Below are positions 22,661-33,269 of a stretch of 64,000 bases of DNA, piece after piece. The position numbers and the translations under genes are program-made. Positions within the stretch are counted from its first letter, which is position 1; each line of letters begins with the position of its first letter. The notes under the pieces are model-generated. The model was not told the origin of the DNA and made no database searches. It was given only the letters and a program-made list of their open reading frames with translations. Source of the DNA: Paracentrotus lividus (lineage: Eukaryota; Echinodermata; Echinoidea; Camarodonta; Echinidae); assembly GCA_940671915.1 (NCBI GenBank), contig CALNVZ010001419.1:1-64000 (forward strand), written 5' to 3'.

Positions 22661-22975
22661 TGTTCAGGTGAGCCCCGCGGCAGCGGAAACTCAGTCGAGA
22701 TATTGTGGGTGGGGTAGTTGTTGCATTTCAAGACATGTCTGATATGCTCAAGTTCCCCCTGTAGATGCGTCTGGTCACTCACATCATGTGCCCGTTTGAC
22801 CAATGTTTTGTTTATTGATCTTAGGACAGAAGGGTGATGGTATGACCAGTAGTTTAGATACTGGTCAGTGTGTGTAGGTTTCCGGTAAACCTCGTGGGAC
22901 AAGGATCCCTGGGTCGTCCTCTTAATCCTGGTGTCCAGAAAGGGGGTGACCCCTTGGTTTTCCATTTCCATGGTA
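22560..22975 (-). pseudogene. Penelope-like element: RT C-terminus and linker
   Basis: The minus strand from about 22975 reads 'GVTPFLDTRIKRTTQGSLSH', then 'VYRKPTHTDQYLNYWSYHHP' and 'SINKTLVKRAHDVSD'. This is the conserved block after the RT palm of Penelope-like elements ('FLDT...R..YRKPTHTD.YL...S.HP'). It continues towards 'PKSRVVL' and the linker before the GIY-YIG domain. The upstream RT motifs are missing. It is truncated at about 22975, where the orientation flips. Confidence 0.85.
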
Positions 22976-22984
22976 AAACCTGAT

Positions 22985-23150
22985 GGACTCTATACCCACA
23001 AAGACAAGCGACCCTCCAAGGACCTCCCTGGAGTATACCGCATTCCATGCGAATGTGGTAAAATGTATATTGGGGAGACCGGCCGTTCCTTTGCCACCCG
23101 GCTTAAGTAGCACAAAACCCATGGACGGCGAGACGAACGGAAGAAGTCTG
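22985..23150 (+). pseudogene. Penelope-like GIY-YIG endonuclease fragment, opposite strand
   Basis: The plus strand reads 'GVYRIPCECGKMYIGETGRS' then 'FATRLK', a stop, and 'HKTHGRR'. This is the GIY-YIG core (Y-R-I-P-C ... Y-I-G-E-T-x-R). In an intact Penelope-like element this domain follows the RT on the same strand. Here it lies head-to-head with the minus-strand RT fragment, so one half has been inverted. One in-frame TAG follows 'RLK'. Confidence 0.8.
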
Positions 23151-23159
23151 TGTATTGGG

Positions 23160-23370
23160 AATCACGTTTTGCATTTTGGGCTTGTGAACTTCAAAAAAAT
23201 GACATTTTTGCATTCGACCATTGCTCACTGAAGCATGACTAAATGATTTTTCCTAAGATTCACCCTCATTGTGACTAATTAAATTCCCTACACGGACATA
23301 TAATTAGATTTTTTTTTTCTCCTGGTTCCAAAATTATTGATATCTGAAATAGGGGGAACTTTCTTTTTGT
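23160..23370 (+). repeat. Solo copy of the 2772/6444 foldback arm
   Basis: It matches the right arm at 6460-6658 in the same orientation: 'aatgacatttttgcattc', 'ccattgctcactgaagcatg' and 'ggaactttctttttgttttg'. There is no opposing arm nearby. Confidence 0.8.
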
Positions 23371-23379
23371 TTTGTGTTT

Positions 23380-23690
23380 ATATAGATGTAGTTATTGTTT
23401 CCCCTTTCTTTAGCTCCCCTTCCCTCCCTTCCCCTGATACCACCCGTATCCGTAGTTTATTTAAGTTTGTATTTTATATGTACATGTATCTGTCTGTATC
23501 TTTATTGTAATGTATAGGGGGAAGTCCATGATAAGTCACATGTGACTTTTGATTTTCCCCTCCACATATGCAATTATTGTTATTTTATTAATTGTCGATA
23601 CCTGTAATTTCATTATTTTGTATCTGATGAATGTTTTCTTAAATGTATTCATTTAGTGGAATAAAATTTGAATTGAAATTGAATTGAAAT
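23380..23690 (+). mobile_element. 3' tail of a LINE with (GAATTGAAATT)n end
   Basis: A T/C-rich 3' UTR-like stretch ends in 'ggaataaaatttgaattg' and short repeats of 'gaattgaaatt'. This is the typical end of CR1/L2-type insertions. No ORF remnant was recognised upstream. Confidence 0.5.
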
Positions 23691-23699
23691 CTTTTATAA

Positions 23700-24500
23700 G
23701 GTTAGTCATTTTTGGTCCATTCCACGTTTGATAAAAAAGAATACATTACAAAAATGCCACAAATTATTCTGTGCTTCACTTTTATTTCATTGTAACAACT
23801 GTGATGTTCATGCATTTGTTTTCAAGGAGCAATGTCGTATCAATCGGCCATGATTCTGGACCAGTTCGCGATTTGCGTCTCGAGAGTCGTGGAGATGTCT
23901 CCTGAGTCTCTGGGGAAGTGTGTGAAAATCGATATAAAAGTCTAAAAAATATTTTTTTCCAGTCAAAATCAATTTCACGACTGTGCAAAAAAAAAAAAAA
24001 AAAAAAAATGCCAGACACGTTTGGTTAAAAAAAAAAAAAAAATCTCCACTTTCTTAAAACAAGCAAGCACTTTTTCCAAAGTCTTTTTATTGATTTTTTG
24101 GGGCAACTCCCTGGATACCCACAAAAGACGTTTCGGCGGCATCTTCAAGACTACAGACGGGAGTTGCAAACTAGTCGCGACCAATTCTTTGTATCACTAG
24201 TAGACAAAAGAGTATTGGCGATGTCAGGTTGACTCCAGCTAGCGAGTGGAAAAAACTATTTTTTTTAAAGACTTTTATTTCAATTTCCACACACTTCTCC
24301 AGAGACTCAGGAGACATCTCCACGACTCTCGAGACGCAAATTGCGAACTACTCTAGAATCATGGCCAATAAGATTTGGCATTGCTCCTTGAAGCAAAAGC
24401 ATGAACATGACAGTTGTTAAACTGAAATAAAAGTGAAGCACAAAATAATGTATGGCATTTTTTGCAATGTATTCCTTTTCATTAAACTTGGAATGGGCCA
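23700..24500. repeat. 800-base foldback
   Basis: The left arm (about 23700-23990) and right arm (about 24230-24500) are inverted. They share 'gtgcttcacttttatttca', 'ctcgagagtcgtggagatgt' and 'cctgagtctctgg' against their complements. The centre (24000-24230) contains poly-A and a minus-strand 'gccgccgaaacgtc' motif like Penelope-type terminal regions. Confidence 0.8.
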
Positions 24501-24778
24501 AATATGACTACTTTTACAAAGAGCCTGTGTATTTAAAACCAATGAAGCGAAACGTTTGAAATTTACACAAGAATCGCAGAATGATGTGGGATTTTAGAAT
24601 ATGCATATGAAATTGGCAACAATTCTTTATTATAGAAGTTATTTAGCACCCACTCAGAGGGACATTTTTTTTTTTTTGGGGGGGGGACGCGCTGTATATT
24701 CGCAAATTAATAATACCTATAAATTAAATATGTAATGATGTTTTTACCTCTACACTAACAATGACGTGATGATATGAA

Positions 24779-25025
24779 GAGTTTGTTTCCAAAAGGGACT
24801 AAATCCACTTTTGTAACTTCTGAGTAAATGACTTTTTTTTGCCGGATTTTGTACAGGCTTCTATGGAAAATTGAAATTAAAAGTTGCAATTTCTGGAAGT
24901 TGCAATCAAAATTTAGGTAAGTTATTTTGCTCACAGATGGGTATGTACCTAAACAATGTCCTGATATCAATAACTCAATTTTCATCAAGAGTGGATTTAG
25001 TCCCTTTTGGAAACAAGTTCTTCAT
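24779..25025. mobile_element. 250-base MITE
   Basis: 'gtttccaaaagggactaaat' at 24783 faces its complement at 24995-25015. The arms are about 35 bases and the interior is non-coding. Confidence 0.75.
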
Positions 25026-25331
25026 ATACTTCTTTAATTAATAACTCAACCCTAACCCTAATCGTAGTCATCACCCTGCAGTATAAACACAACGCTGAGT
25101 CAAATTTGGCTTGAGCAAAGGTCGTGGTAAATAAGTATGATTGCTTCAATTTGTTTATCTTTTAAGCCTCAAATCCATTTTTTTATGAAATTTACGATAA
25201 GGACTTGGTTTTTACGAAAAGAGACGATATTGTATTGTTTTCAGTGTGAATTTTATTAAACATTTATTACCTTTAGCTTTGAAATGAATATCTGATTAAT
25301 GAGAAAAGAGGCATGCATTTTACCTCGACTT

Positions 25332-25598
25332 AATAGAAAGATTAAACGAGAACTTACCGTTTAAAGTTTGATCTTTATTTTATGAATAATACGAAGAGAG
25401 AGATTATGTGAGATCCCGTTGCGCATGCGCACAGTCAATATTCAAAGCTGAAATGGGGCTACTGTGAAGAAAGATTCAACAGAACTTAAATTAACGTTGA
25501 AACGGGTGGGAGAGGAGGGCACATAATCTCTCCCTTCGTATTATTCATCAAATAAAGATCAAACTTCAAACGGTAAGTTCTCATTTAATCTTTCTATT
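25332..25598. mobile_element. 267-base MITE with about 75-base arms
   Basis: Arms share 'aatagaaagattaaacgaga', 'acttaccgtttaaagtttga' and 'aataatacgaag' against their complements at 25535-25598. The inner sequence 'gagatcccgttgcgcatgcg' also matches the inner side of the repeat end at 35605, linking the two. Confidence 0.75.
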
Positions 25599-25634
25599 TT
25601 ACTTCATAATTCTCGGAACGAGATTATATGAGAT
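25596..25634 (+). repeat. Left member of a distant inverted pair (partner 35605-35643)
   Basis: 'cataattctcggaacgagat' followed by 'tatatgagat' occurs here and in inverted orientation at 35605-35643. The pair brackets about 10 kb. No matching target duplication was found, so it may be one large element or two related ends. Confidence 0.7.
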
Positions 25635-25639
25635 TTCGA

Positions 25640-27295
25640 ATCTCAGTAGCCACAGTTGACAAAACCCAAGTGTTGCGTAGGTTACAAACCTTAAGAAAAA
25701 TCCGGCTGAAAGCTGGAAACAACACGTCCACTTCTGTTAAACACAGATGTAAAGAATATCTCATTATCCTGGAAATGAGTTCACATTTGCTCTGATAACT
25801 TGTTAACCAGGCCATGTTCTCACTGACACTTTTTTTTTTTTTTTTTTGTATACACTCTAAAACCGCTCTTTTGACAGTTTCATATCATACACTGATGTCC
25901 TCGCAACCAGTCTATATAACCACTGGCTATACTAAAAAAACAACCAAAACCAAACACAAAGCTATATCATTATGTACCTGAGCCAACACTGCTCGTGTAA
26001 AGAACCTCTACATGTAGTCCTCCTGAGGCTTGTGACAGAATTTCCTGAACGAATTCTTGTTTGACCCGCCTGCCTGCGAGAGACTGTATTGGCAGATCTG
26101 ACCTACATGTACCAGGCTGTCGAGTTGCCCGCGAGGAGTGGGTATTGTCTGTGTTGCACCCGCTTGCAACATACAGCGTTATACTAGTACCCATCCGAAT
26201 ATAAAGTTCGTGATGTCACTTGCTTGTGCAGTTTGCAGTTCACTAATACACGAGTAAGACTCTTTAGCTCTTAAGGGACGAGTGCGAAAGATAGATAGCT
26301 TGAGGAAAAACACAGATCCTCCTATCAGGAGGGTAATCTCTTTTCTTTAAATGCGAAATTGAGTACCAAGGTCTACTTTGTTTCAAGTCCTTTTCAAATA
26401 GAAGTACATGTAGGCGTAATAAAAATTGATGACAAATTTGCTGTAGTATTAACTGACGAAGATATATGATCCCCTGTGTCGATGTCAAGGCCAAGATCAT
26501 GCATACCCGCGGGCCAACTGCTTCAGACTGAGTGACTTGGCAAGGGACAGCTCACACAGAAAAGCGAACACTTCACTTGCATACATATACATGTACATTC
26601 CGGAATTCTTGGTACCGTATCGCGGTTTTGTCCGTCGAAGACGGAATACCCCTTCATGAACATGAAGACCAGGGGATGTGATCCGACAGTGTGAGCGCTA
26701 TTATCTTGAGTTAATTGCTGAAATTATAACTCTATACCGAAGGTCCCCTTTGGTAATAGTGGTACTGTTTTGATGTAGACACCCCCCCCCCCCACAAAGC
26801 TGTCATGCCTACTGTTCCATTGCTTTAAGCCACAATTCACGAACAGTCACCGCATAGACTGCAACATAAGGATCAATTTCTATCATGGTGGGGTGTATTG
26901 GTAACCATTGTGGTAGTAAGTTCAAAGTCTTCCGTAAGACGAGAAGTCCCACGATTAGCATTTCATAGCGTAAGCGAACCATGTTTGTGTTGGTCAGTTT
27001 GGAATAACCAGAACCCCTAAAACCTCGTCAACTTTATTGATGAAATTGATTTGTAGACGGTTTGACATGAGGCAGAAGCGGGAAAAGACAAGAAAATGAG
27101 CTCGCCCCAGTCTAAAGTGAAAACATCCATTCGCATCAGGCTTAGGAAGCCAGGTGACATACCCATATATAACTGGGTAATAAATCTGTACGCAAACAGG
27201 TCTATCTCTAGTTTGCCGAACCAAGATAAAGTTTTTATCGAAAAACCCCTTTGTTGAGCATCTACTCAATCTGGTCATTGAAAAAAAAAAAAACC
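25640..27295. other. No recognisable gene
   Basis: Short frames only. There is a poly-T run at 25830 and poly-C at 26780. No motif, splice context or repeat family was recognised. Confidence 0.4.
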
Positions 27296-27300
27296 ACAAA

Positions 27301-27760
27301 ATTAAACTTTTGATCCAAATGCAAATGAATATTATCGGTAAAAATATTTACCTCCAAATTTTCGACTGAATTCTTCAGTCTTCTTCAGGGATATGACCCA
27401 TGATCCGATCACCGCCGGAAGTGACGTAGCGGCGAAGGATTGAGTCATACACTCTTGGAAGCTTGTATCCTCCCCCGTCACGGTTCAGCGAAGGTTGGTG
27501 CGCCCTAATGTAGATGGCTTCCTTCACGCCTCTCTCAAACCTTCTGTCCTCCCTGTCCAGGATCTCCACCTTGTCGAGGTCTACGGTATCTCCCGGCGAT
27601 TCAAAATGAATATGCTGTGAGACTTCCGACGACATGGAGCTGGGGCGACAATGTTCCAAAAATCTAGTCTTCAGGGAACGTTCTGTTTCCTCAATGTAGG
27701 ATTCTTTACATAAGCCAGTCGTTGTTTTGCCTTGGCAAGGAATCCTATATATCATGACAT
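27301..27760 (-). pseudogene. Inverted partial Penelope-like copy (GIY-YIG domain and terminal repeat)
   Basis: The minus strand encodes 'MIYRIPCQGKTTTGLCKESY' then 'ETERSLKTRFLEHCRP', 'VEILDREDRRFERGVKEAIY' and 'HQPSLN'. This is nearly identical to the C-terminal domain at 32530-32903. It starts abruptly at the GIY-YIG domain and lies tail-out against the main element at 27763. Short inverted partial copies at one end are a known habit of Penelope-like elements. Differences from the main copy include I-E-E-T for I-G-E-T, which hits the conserved Gly. Confidence 0.9.
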
Positions 27761-28083
27761 AATCCTTCGCCGCTACGTCACTTCCGGCGGTGATCGGATC
27801 ACGGGTCATATCCCTGAAGAAGACTGAAGTGTTGAGTCGAAAATTTGGAGGTAAATATTTTTACCGATAATATTCATTTGCATTTGGATCAAAAGTTTAA
27901 TTCTGTGGACGTTTCACCAAAGCAGCTTAACTTTCATTCGATTTTGAAGCGTGATTACCGCAGTGATTGCCTCGAAGACTTCAGACTCTTGGAAAAAAAA
28001 AAACCGGACAGAAAATCGCCTGTTATCGTAACCATTTGCGGTTCAGTCTTCATTGCAAACATCATTACATCACACCGGTAAGC

Positions 28084-28905
28084 CTCAAGTTATCGAGTAC
28101 AGTCAAGGGAACTAGAGCGGAAAATATTCTTCGGAGAGCGGAAAGAGAATTGTTAAATGTAAGAATTTGACAAATTAATCATAAACTAGATAATTTAAAT
28201 CAGGGAAAAGATCGCGTTCAATCTCGCATTGAAAATAGTTTCGGGTTACCCGCGGAAATTATAGCGGATGTGAAATCTCACACGGAAAGGTCACAGGTCA
28301 AAGAGCACGAGTTATCGAAAGCCCGTCAAAAGGATAAATTCGCTCGCTTATTAGAGGACAAAAACACTGATATTACACGAAAAAATAACTGTAATACTGC
28401 ATCGGAATACATTAGCAAGTGAGTGAAGAATTGTTCGAAACGTCTTCTCAACGATCCAGAGTTGTCAGTGCTAGCAAAAGGATTAAATTTTTCCGTCGCA
28501 CCGACTGAAGTCCCGGTGATAGACATCATCACACGCACCGAGTCGGCCTGCCGTAAGTTACCCGATCGCAGTGCTAGTGAGTTACGCTCGAGTGTCGCTA
28601 CTCTACTGAATAGACCGAGGAAACTTGAATCAAATTTGAGTAAAGAGGAGCTCAAGTCTTTGAATGATCTAAAAAAAGATAGAGACATTAGAATTCTTCC
28701 AGCAGACAAGGGAAGGATAGCTGTTGTCCTAGATACCAGTGAATACAACAAGAAATGTGAAACCCTTCTCAGTGATGAGTCAACATACAAGAGATTCGGC
28801 AAGAAAGATCCTACTTCAAAATACAAAAAAGAGGTTATATCCGTTCTTCAGGACTTAGAAAACGAAGGAGGATTAAACAGGGACGATTATCGGAAATTCG
28901 TATCA
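28084..28905 (+). pseudogene. Penelope-like RT, N-terminal part
   Basis: The frame from about 28084 has stops at 28170 and 28422 (TGA where Trp is usual, before 'VKNCSKRLLN'). It continues with 'DPELSVLAKGLNFSVAP', 'LSKEELKSLNDLKKDRDIRI' and 'LPADKGRIAVVLDTSEY'. These are the conserved blocks preceding the RT fingers in Penelope-like elements. The frame runs directly into the GC-rich array at 28905, so the RT fingers and palm motif A are not encoded here. Confidence 0.88.
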
Positions 28906-29165
28906 GGACATCTCCCCCAGAGGACAACTCCCCCGGGGACAACTCCCGGAGGACAGCTCCCCCGGAGGACAACTCCCCCGGAGGACATCTCCCCCTGGAA
29001 AACTCCCCCGGAGGACAAGTCCCACAGAGGACATATACCCGAGTACATCTCCCTGGAGGACAACTCCCCCGGAGGACAACTCCCCTGGAGGACAACTCCC
29101 CCGGAGGACGACTCCCCCGCAGCACAACTACCCCGCAGGACAAGTCCCCGGAGGACAACTCAACC
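28905..29165 (+). repeat. GC-rich 18-base tandem array, left arm
   Basis: About 14 units based on 'ggacaactcccccgga', strongly purine/pyrimidine skewed. It reads open in all frames, so the Pro/Thr-rich and Gly/Ser-rich frames are artefacts. Confidence 0.92.
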
Positions 29166-29207
29166 ATTCCGGATCCACATGCACTCGTTAATTTTTGCTC
29201 CATTTGC

Positions 29208-29254
<47 letters not shown>

Positions 29255-29456
29255 GAAATAGCATTCATGTGGAACATAAATCTTTAGCAATTTTTGTTTT
29301 TTTTCCGGCGAAGGGTGTTAAAGTTTGGCAGCTATAGGGGCTATGCTATTGGAACCGAATTTTATCGTCAAAAGAGAGAGAGAGAGAATCAACTTCAATC
29401 TTAAATCTCCATAGGAAGAATATCTGATTAGATTTTAGAGTATGTAGGTCAATGGT

Positions 29457-29760
29457 CAGGCCCGTAACTAGGATTTTTGCGGGTGTTCGAAATCTGAAAA
29501 AAAATAAACCTTTTGAAGGAATGATTCTTGAGCGCAAAGCGCGAGCCGAAATTTTTGACTAAAAATGACCCAAAGCAGTATATTTTTACTTTTATGGTTC
29601 TATTTTTGTTGTTATTTCTTTTTACAAACCATGACGATTATCTTTCTTTTAGCCAAAAAAAAAAAAAAAAAAAAAAAAGAAGAAGAAAAAAAAAAAAAAG
29701 GATTTTCAAGCGCGAATCGTCAAGTGGAAAATTTGATATTGTAGCGTTTTAGGGTCTGAT
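29457..29760 (+). repeat. CAGGCCCGTAACTAGG repeat, second copy
   Basis: It starts CAGGCCCGTAACTAGGATTT like the element at 4608, followed by 'gagcgcaaagcgcgagccga'. An A-rich run occupies 29655-29700. The end is lost in or before the gap. Confidence 0.7.
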
Positions 29761-29922
29761 CTGTACTTATGAGTTAACTCCCATCACTCCCGAGCGGTCA
29801 TTGTGAGTTATGGAGCAACAATCATTATTAGTACAGCAATCAATCTCTCAGCCAAAGTATAGGGCTTATTTGGCACGCATCGAAAACAACAGAACACCAA
29901 ACAACATGCACTCTCACTCGCA

Positions 29923-30385
29923 NNNNNNNNNNNNNNNNNNNNNNNNNNNNNNNNNNNNNNNNNNNNNNNNNNNNNNNNNNNNNNNNNNNNNNNNNNNNNN
30001 NNNNNNNNNNNNNNNNNNNNNNNNNNNNNNNNNNNNNNNNNNNNNNNNNNNNNNNNNNNNNNNNNNNNNNNNNNNNNNNNNNNNNNNNNNNNNNNNNNNN
30101 NNNNNNNNNNNNNNNNNNNNNNNNNNNNNNNNNNNNNNNNNNNNNNNNNNNNNNNNNNNNNNNNNNNNNNNNNNNNNNNNNNNNNNNNNNNNNNNNNNNN
30201 NNNNNNNNNNNNNNNNNNNNNNNNNNNNNNNNNNNNNNNNNNNNNNNNNNNNNNNNNNNNNNNNNNNNNNNNNNNNNNNNNNNNNNNNNNNNNNNNNNNN
30301 NNNNNNNNNNNNNNNNNNNNNNNNNNNNNNNNNNNNNNNNNNNNNNNNNNNNNNNNNNNNNNNNNNNNNNNNNNNNNNNNNNNNN
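29923..30385. other. Assembly gap (463 N)
   Basis: Run of N. Frames drawn across it are meaningless. Just after it, 30399-30422 is a 10-base perfect hairpin (CCAAGGGAGG / CCTCCCTTGG). Confidence 1.
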
Positions 30386-30422
30386 TAAACTAGATAACCA
30401 AGGGAGGAGAACCTCCCTTGGC

Positions 30423-31477
30423 TGGAACTGGAACACAAACTAAAATGGCCACCACCCAACAGGTCCTTTTATACCACACTGACCCAACAGCCAGGCCCTA
30501 CCAAATATCCTAGTAAAGCTGATAACGCCCTCTCGAGGCCTATTTTGTCACAATATCACACCTCTTCAATTATACAAAAGTACATGTACATCATTTCAGA
30601 CAAGGGTTTTGTTTCGTTTTGTTTTGGCTTGTTTCAGCAAATGTTTTAGAATTATAAATGTTTTCATCGGATATGTTGACGGAAATACTGAAAAATTGGT
30701 TGATATACCGATATGTTTTAATTTTCATCTACTTCTGGAGATATTTTCATACCAACACTAGTTGCAATAACACCCTCTTATGATAGCGATAAAACAAAAT
30801 GAATGCAAAGCTGTGCAAGTGCATACTTATGAATACACACCGTTCAGATATAACAATTGTCTATAAAATCTTAAACCCAATGACAATGATTGTATTTCAT
30901 TATTCCTTGAAAAATGACAAAACAAGTGATGATGTTGGAATTGACTTTTGTGAATTTCTTTTTTTGATAAATAAAAATTGTGTTCTCGTTTAAACTTTTG
31001 CGCCCATTCTAATTTGTTTAGGGTGTGAATAATTATTAATTAAAGCTAAATTATCGTGGCTCATCCCCCCCACCCCCCTTGCTGAAGACGACTAGAGATA
31101 TGTAGGCCAACTCGCCCTTTGCGCTCTTTTCAACTCCTGTAGCTTCATATTTAAGTTCCTCATTTAGCATCCTTCCTTATTTCAACATTTCTTTTATTTC
31201 TTGCATTTTCATTAATTTTCCTTTTCTGATGGTCAAATTTCGTTGGGATACCTCTGAATCTGCCAAACCTAACAACCTTTTGAGGGAAGGAGTAGCCATT
31301 CAAAGATTGGAAGGGGTGGTTCCAATGGATAATTAGCAACTAAACAACCATTCCCATCCTCGCCTGTCATTACAGAAGGTTACTCCATGCAAAAAGTAAT
31401 GTAATAATTGTAACATAAAGAAAAACCAAGGGCTTGGCATAAAATCAATAGTTATAAAGCATTTAAAGTTAGGGGAT
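30423..31477. other. Interior of the foldback element, no gene seen
   Basis: AT-rich, with short frames only. The first 150 bases ('ggtccttttataccacactg') look like part of an unclassified repeat, possibly an LTR, but no terminus was identified. Confidence 0.4.
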
Positions 31478-31835
31478 ATGTCATCCGGGGAGTTGTCCTT
31501 GGGGGGACCTATCCTCCGGGGGAGTTGTCCTCCAGGGGAGTTGTCCTGCGGGGAAGTTGTCCTCCGGGGGAGCTGTCCTCAGGGGGTGTTGTCCTCCGGG
31601 GGAGTTGTCCTCCAGGGGAGTTGTCCAGGGGGAAGTTGTTCTCCGTGGGAGTTGTCCCTGGGGGAAGCTGTCCTCCGGGGGACTCGTCCTTGGGGGACCT
31701 GTCCTCCGGGGGAGATGTCCTGCGGGGGACCTGTCCTGCGGGGGAGCTGTCCTCCGGGGGAGTTGTCCTCCGGGGGAGTTGTCCTCCGGGGGAGCTGTCC
31801 TCCGGGAGTTGTCCCCGGGGGAGTTGTCCTAGAAC
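31478..31835 (-). repeat. GC-rich 18-base tandem array, right arm
   Basis: About 19 units of 'ggggagttgtcctccg' and variants, inverted relative to 28905-29165. Confidence 0.92.
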
Positions 31836-32903
31836 CGGTTCACCAGTCTCCCCCATTGTATGTAACCTGTACATGGAACACTTCGAACAACTAGCGATTG
31901 ATTCTGCACCCCATCCACCAGTGGGGTGGTATCGCTACGTTGACGATACTTACACTAAACTGAAGAAGGGACATGCTCAAGGATTTACTGATCATCTTAA
32001 CTCTGTTGATCCAGACATCAATTCACTACTGAGGAGAAACAGAATAGATCTCTCGCATTTCTAGATACCCTAACCATTATCCAAGAAGACGGCTCTCTAA
32101 AGGTTAGGGTATTCCGCAAGGCCACACATACAGACCAATATCTGAACTTTGAATCAAATCATCCTCTAGAACATAAGTTAGGAGTGATCCACACTTTATT
32201 CCATCGAGCGGACGCAGTTGTCACGGAACCGGAAGCCATTATTGAAGAGAAAAGAACTGTCTGTAAGGCGCTTTCTAAGTGTGGATATCCAAAGTGGGCT
32301 ATCGACAGAGTCCGCAACCCGAAAGATAACAACAAGTCTTCATATAGATCTTCATCCACTCCAAAGGGACTTGTTGGTTTACCGTATATCAATGGTCTAT
32401 CAGAAGCGTTGAAGCGTAATTTTCGTCAACACGGATTTCGCGTGTGCTTCAAACCCACTAGAACCTTGAAGCAATTCTTAGTAGCTCCTAAGGACAAGAC
32501 TGAAAAGAAGAACCTTACCGGTGTGATATATACGATTCCTTGCCAAGGCAAAACAACGACTGGCTTATGTAAAGAATCGTACATTGGGGAAACAGAACGT
32601 TCCCTGAAGACTAGATTTTTGGAACATCGTCGCCCCAGCTCCGTGTCGTCGGAAGTCTCGCAGCATATTCATATTGAATATCCGGGACATACCGTGGACC
32701 TCGACAAGGTGGAGATCCTGGACAGGGAGGACAGATGGTTTGAGAGAGGCGTGAAGGAAGCCATCTACATTAGGATGCACCAACCTTCGCTGAACCGTGA
32801 CGGGGGACGATACAAGCTTCCAAGAGTGTATGACTCAATCCTTCGCCGCTACGTCACTTCCGGCGGTGATCGGATCACGGGTCATATCCCTGAAGAAGAC
32901 TAA
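31835..32903 (+). pseudogene. Penelope-like RT end and GIY-YIG endonuclease
   Basis: It begins 'GSPVSPIVCNLYMEHFE' (RT motif B region), then 'WYRYVDDTYTKL' (motif C, YVDD). After a shift near 32050, the frame 32184-32903 gives 'YPKWAIDRVRN' and a linker, then the endonuclease: 'GVIYTIPCQGKTTTG', 'CKESYIGETERSLKTRFLEH', 'VEILDREDRWFERGVKEAIY' and 'HQPSLNRDGG'. It ends 'GHIPEED' just inside the 3' pseudo-LTR. The GIY-YIG core, Arg and Glu appear intact, so the domain is well preserved although the gene is not. Confidence 0.92.
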
Positions 32904-33269
32904 AGTGTTCAGTCGAAAATTTGGAGGTAAATATTTTTACCGATAATATTCATTTGCATTTGGATCAAAAGTTTAATTTGGTGGATGTGTCACCAATGCA
33001 GCTTAACTTTCATTCGGAAAAAAAAAAAAAAAAAAAAAACGGCGTCAATATGCTGGTTGCCTGATAATTGCGTAACCGTAATCCAATAATCGATATGCCA
33101 AGACCAGATAAAATATCATTAGCTAACACGTTGTAGTCCTATGACAAGATCCGCCCAAACAATTTAGACAAGCCACTGCCATTAGATAACTGCTAAGAGT
33201 ATATATATATATATATACCTGTCTCGCAAATGTGAGACAAATTATTTTGTTAATGGTATCCTTATAACC

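Larger units (their letters stand above)
28905..31835. mobile_element. Foldback element with GC-rich arrays, inserted in the Penelope RT
   Basis: The left array (28905-29165, units such as 'GGACAACTCCCCCGGA') and right array (31478-31835, 'TCCGGGGGAGTTGTCC') are inverted. Between them lie poly-T, a CAGGCCCGTAACTAGG-type repeat at 29457, the N gap and unrecognised DNA. RT sequence stops at one edge and resumes at 'GSPVSP' at the other, so the insertion interrupts the gene. About 170 residues of RT are missing between, implying a deletion at insertion or loss beforehand. Confidence 0.82.
27763..32990 (+). mobile_element. Penelope-like retroelement with flanking terminal repeats, disrupted
   Basis: Direct copies of about 145 bases at 27763-27904 and 32838-32985 act as pseudo-LTRs. 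They carry the end of the endonuclease frame, 'gaagaagactgaagtg' and 'gtaaatatttttaccg'. Between them are the N-terminal/RT part (about 28084-28905), a foldback insertion (28905-31835) and the RT end plus GIY-YIG (31835-32903). An inverted copy of the same repeat precedes it (27301-27441). Confidence 0.9.

Noticed and set aside
28835..29203. Gly/Ser/Pro-rich frames at 28835-29203 and 31478-32064
   Set aside because: Artefacts of the GC-rich tandem arrays, open in all frames.
29810..30459. Three frames of 180-198 codons
   Set aside because: They cross the N gap; no real sequence supports them.
32184..32903. A host GIY-YIG endonuclease gene
   Set aside because: It follows an RT motif C in the same element and lies between Penelope-like terminal repeats, so it is the transposon's domain.
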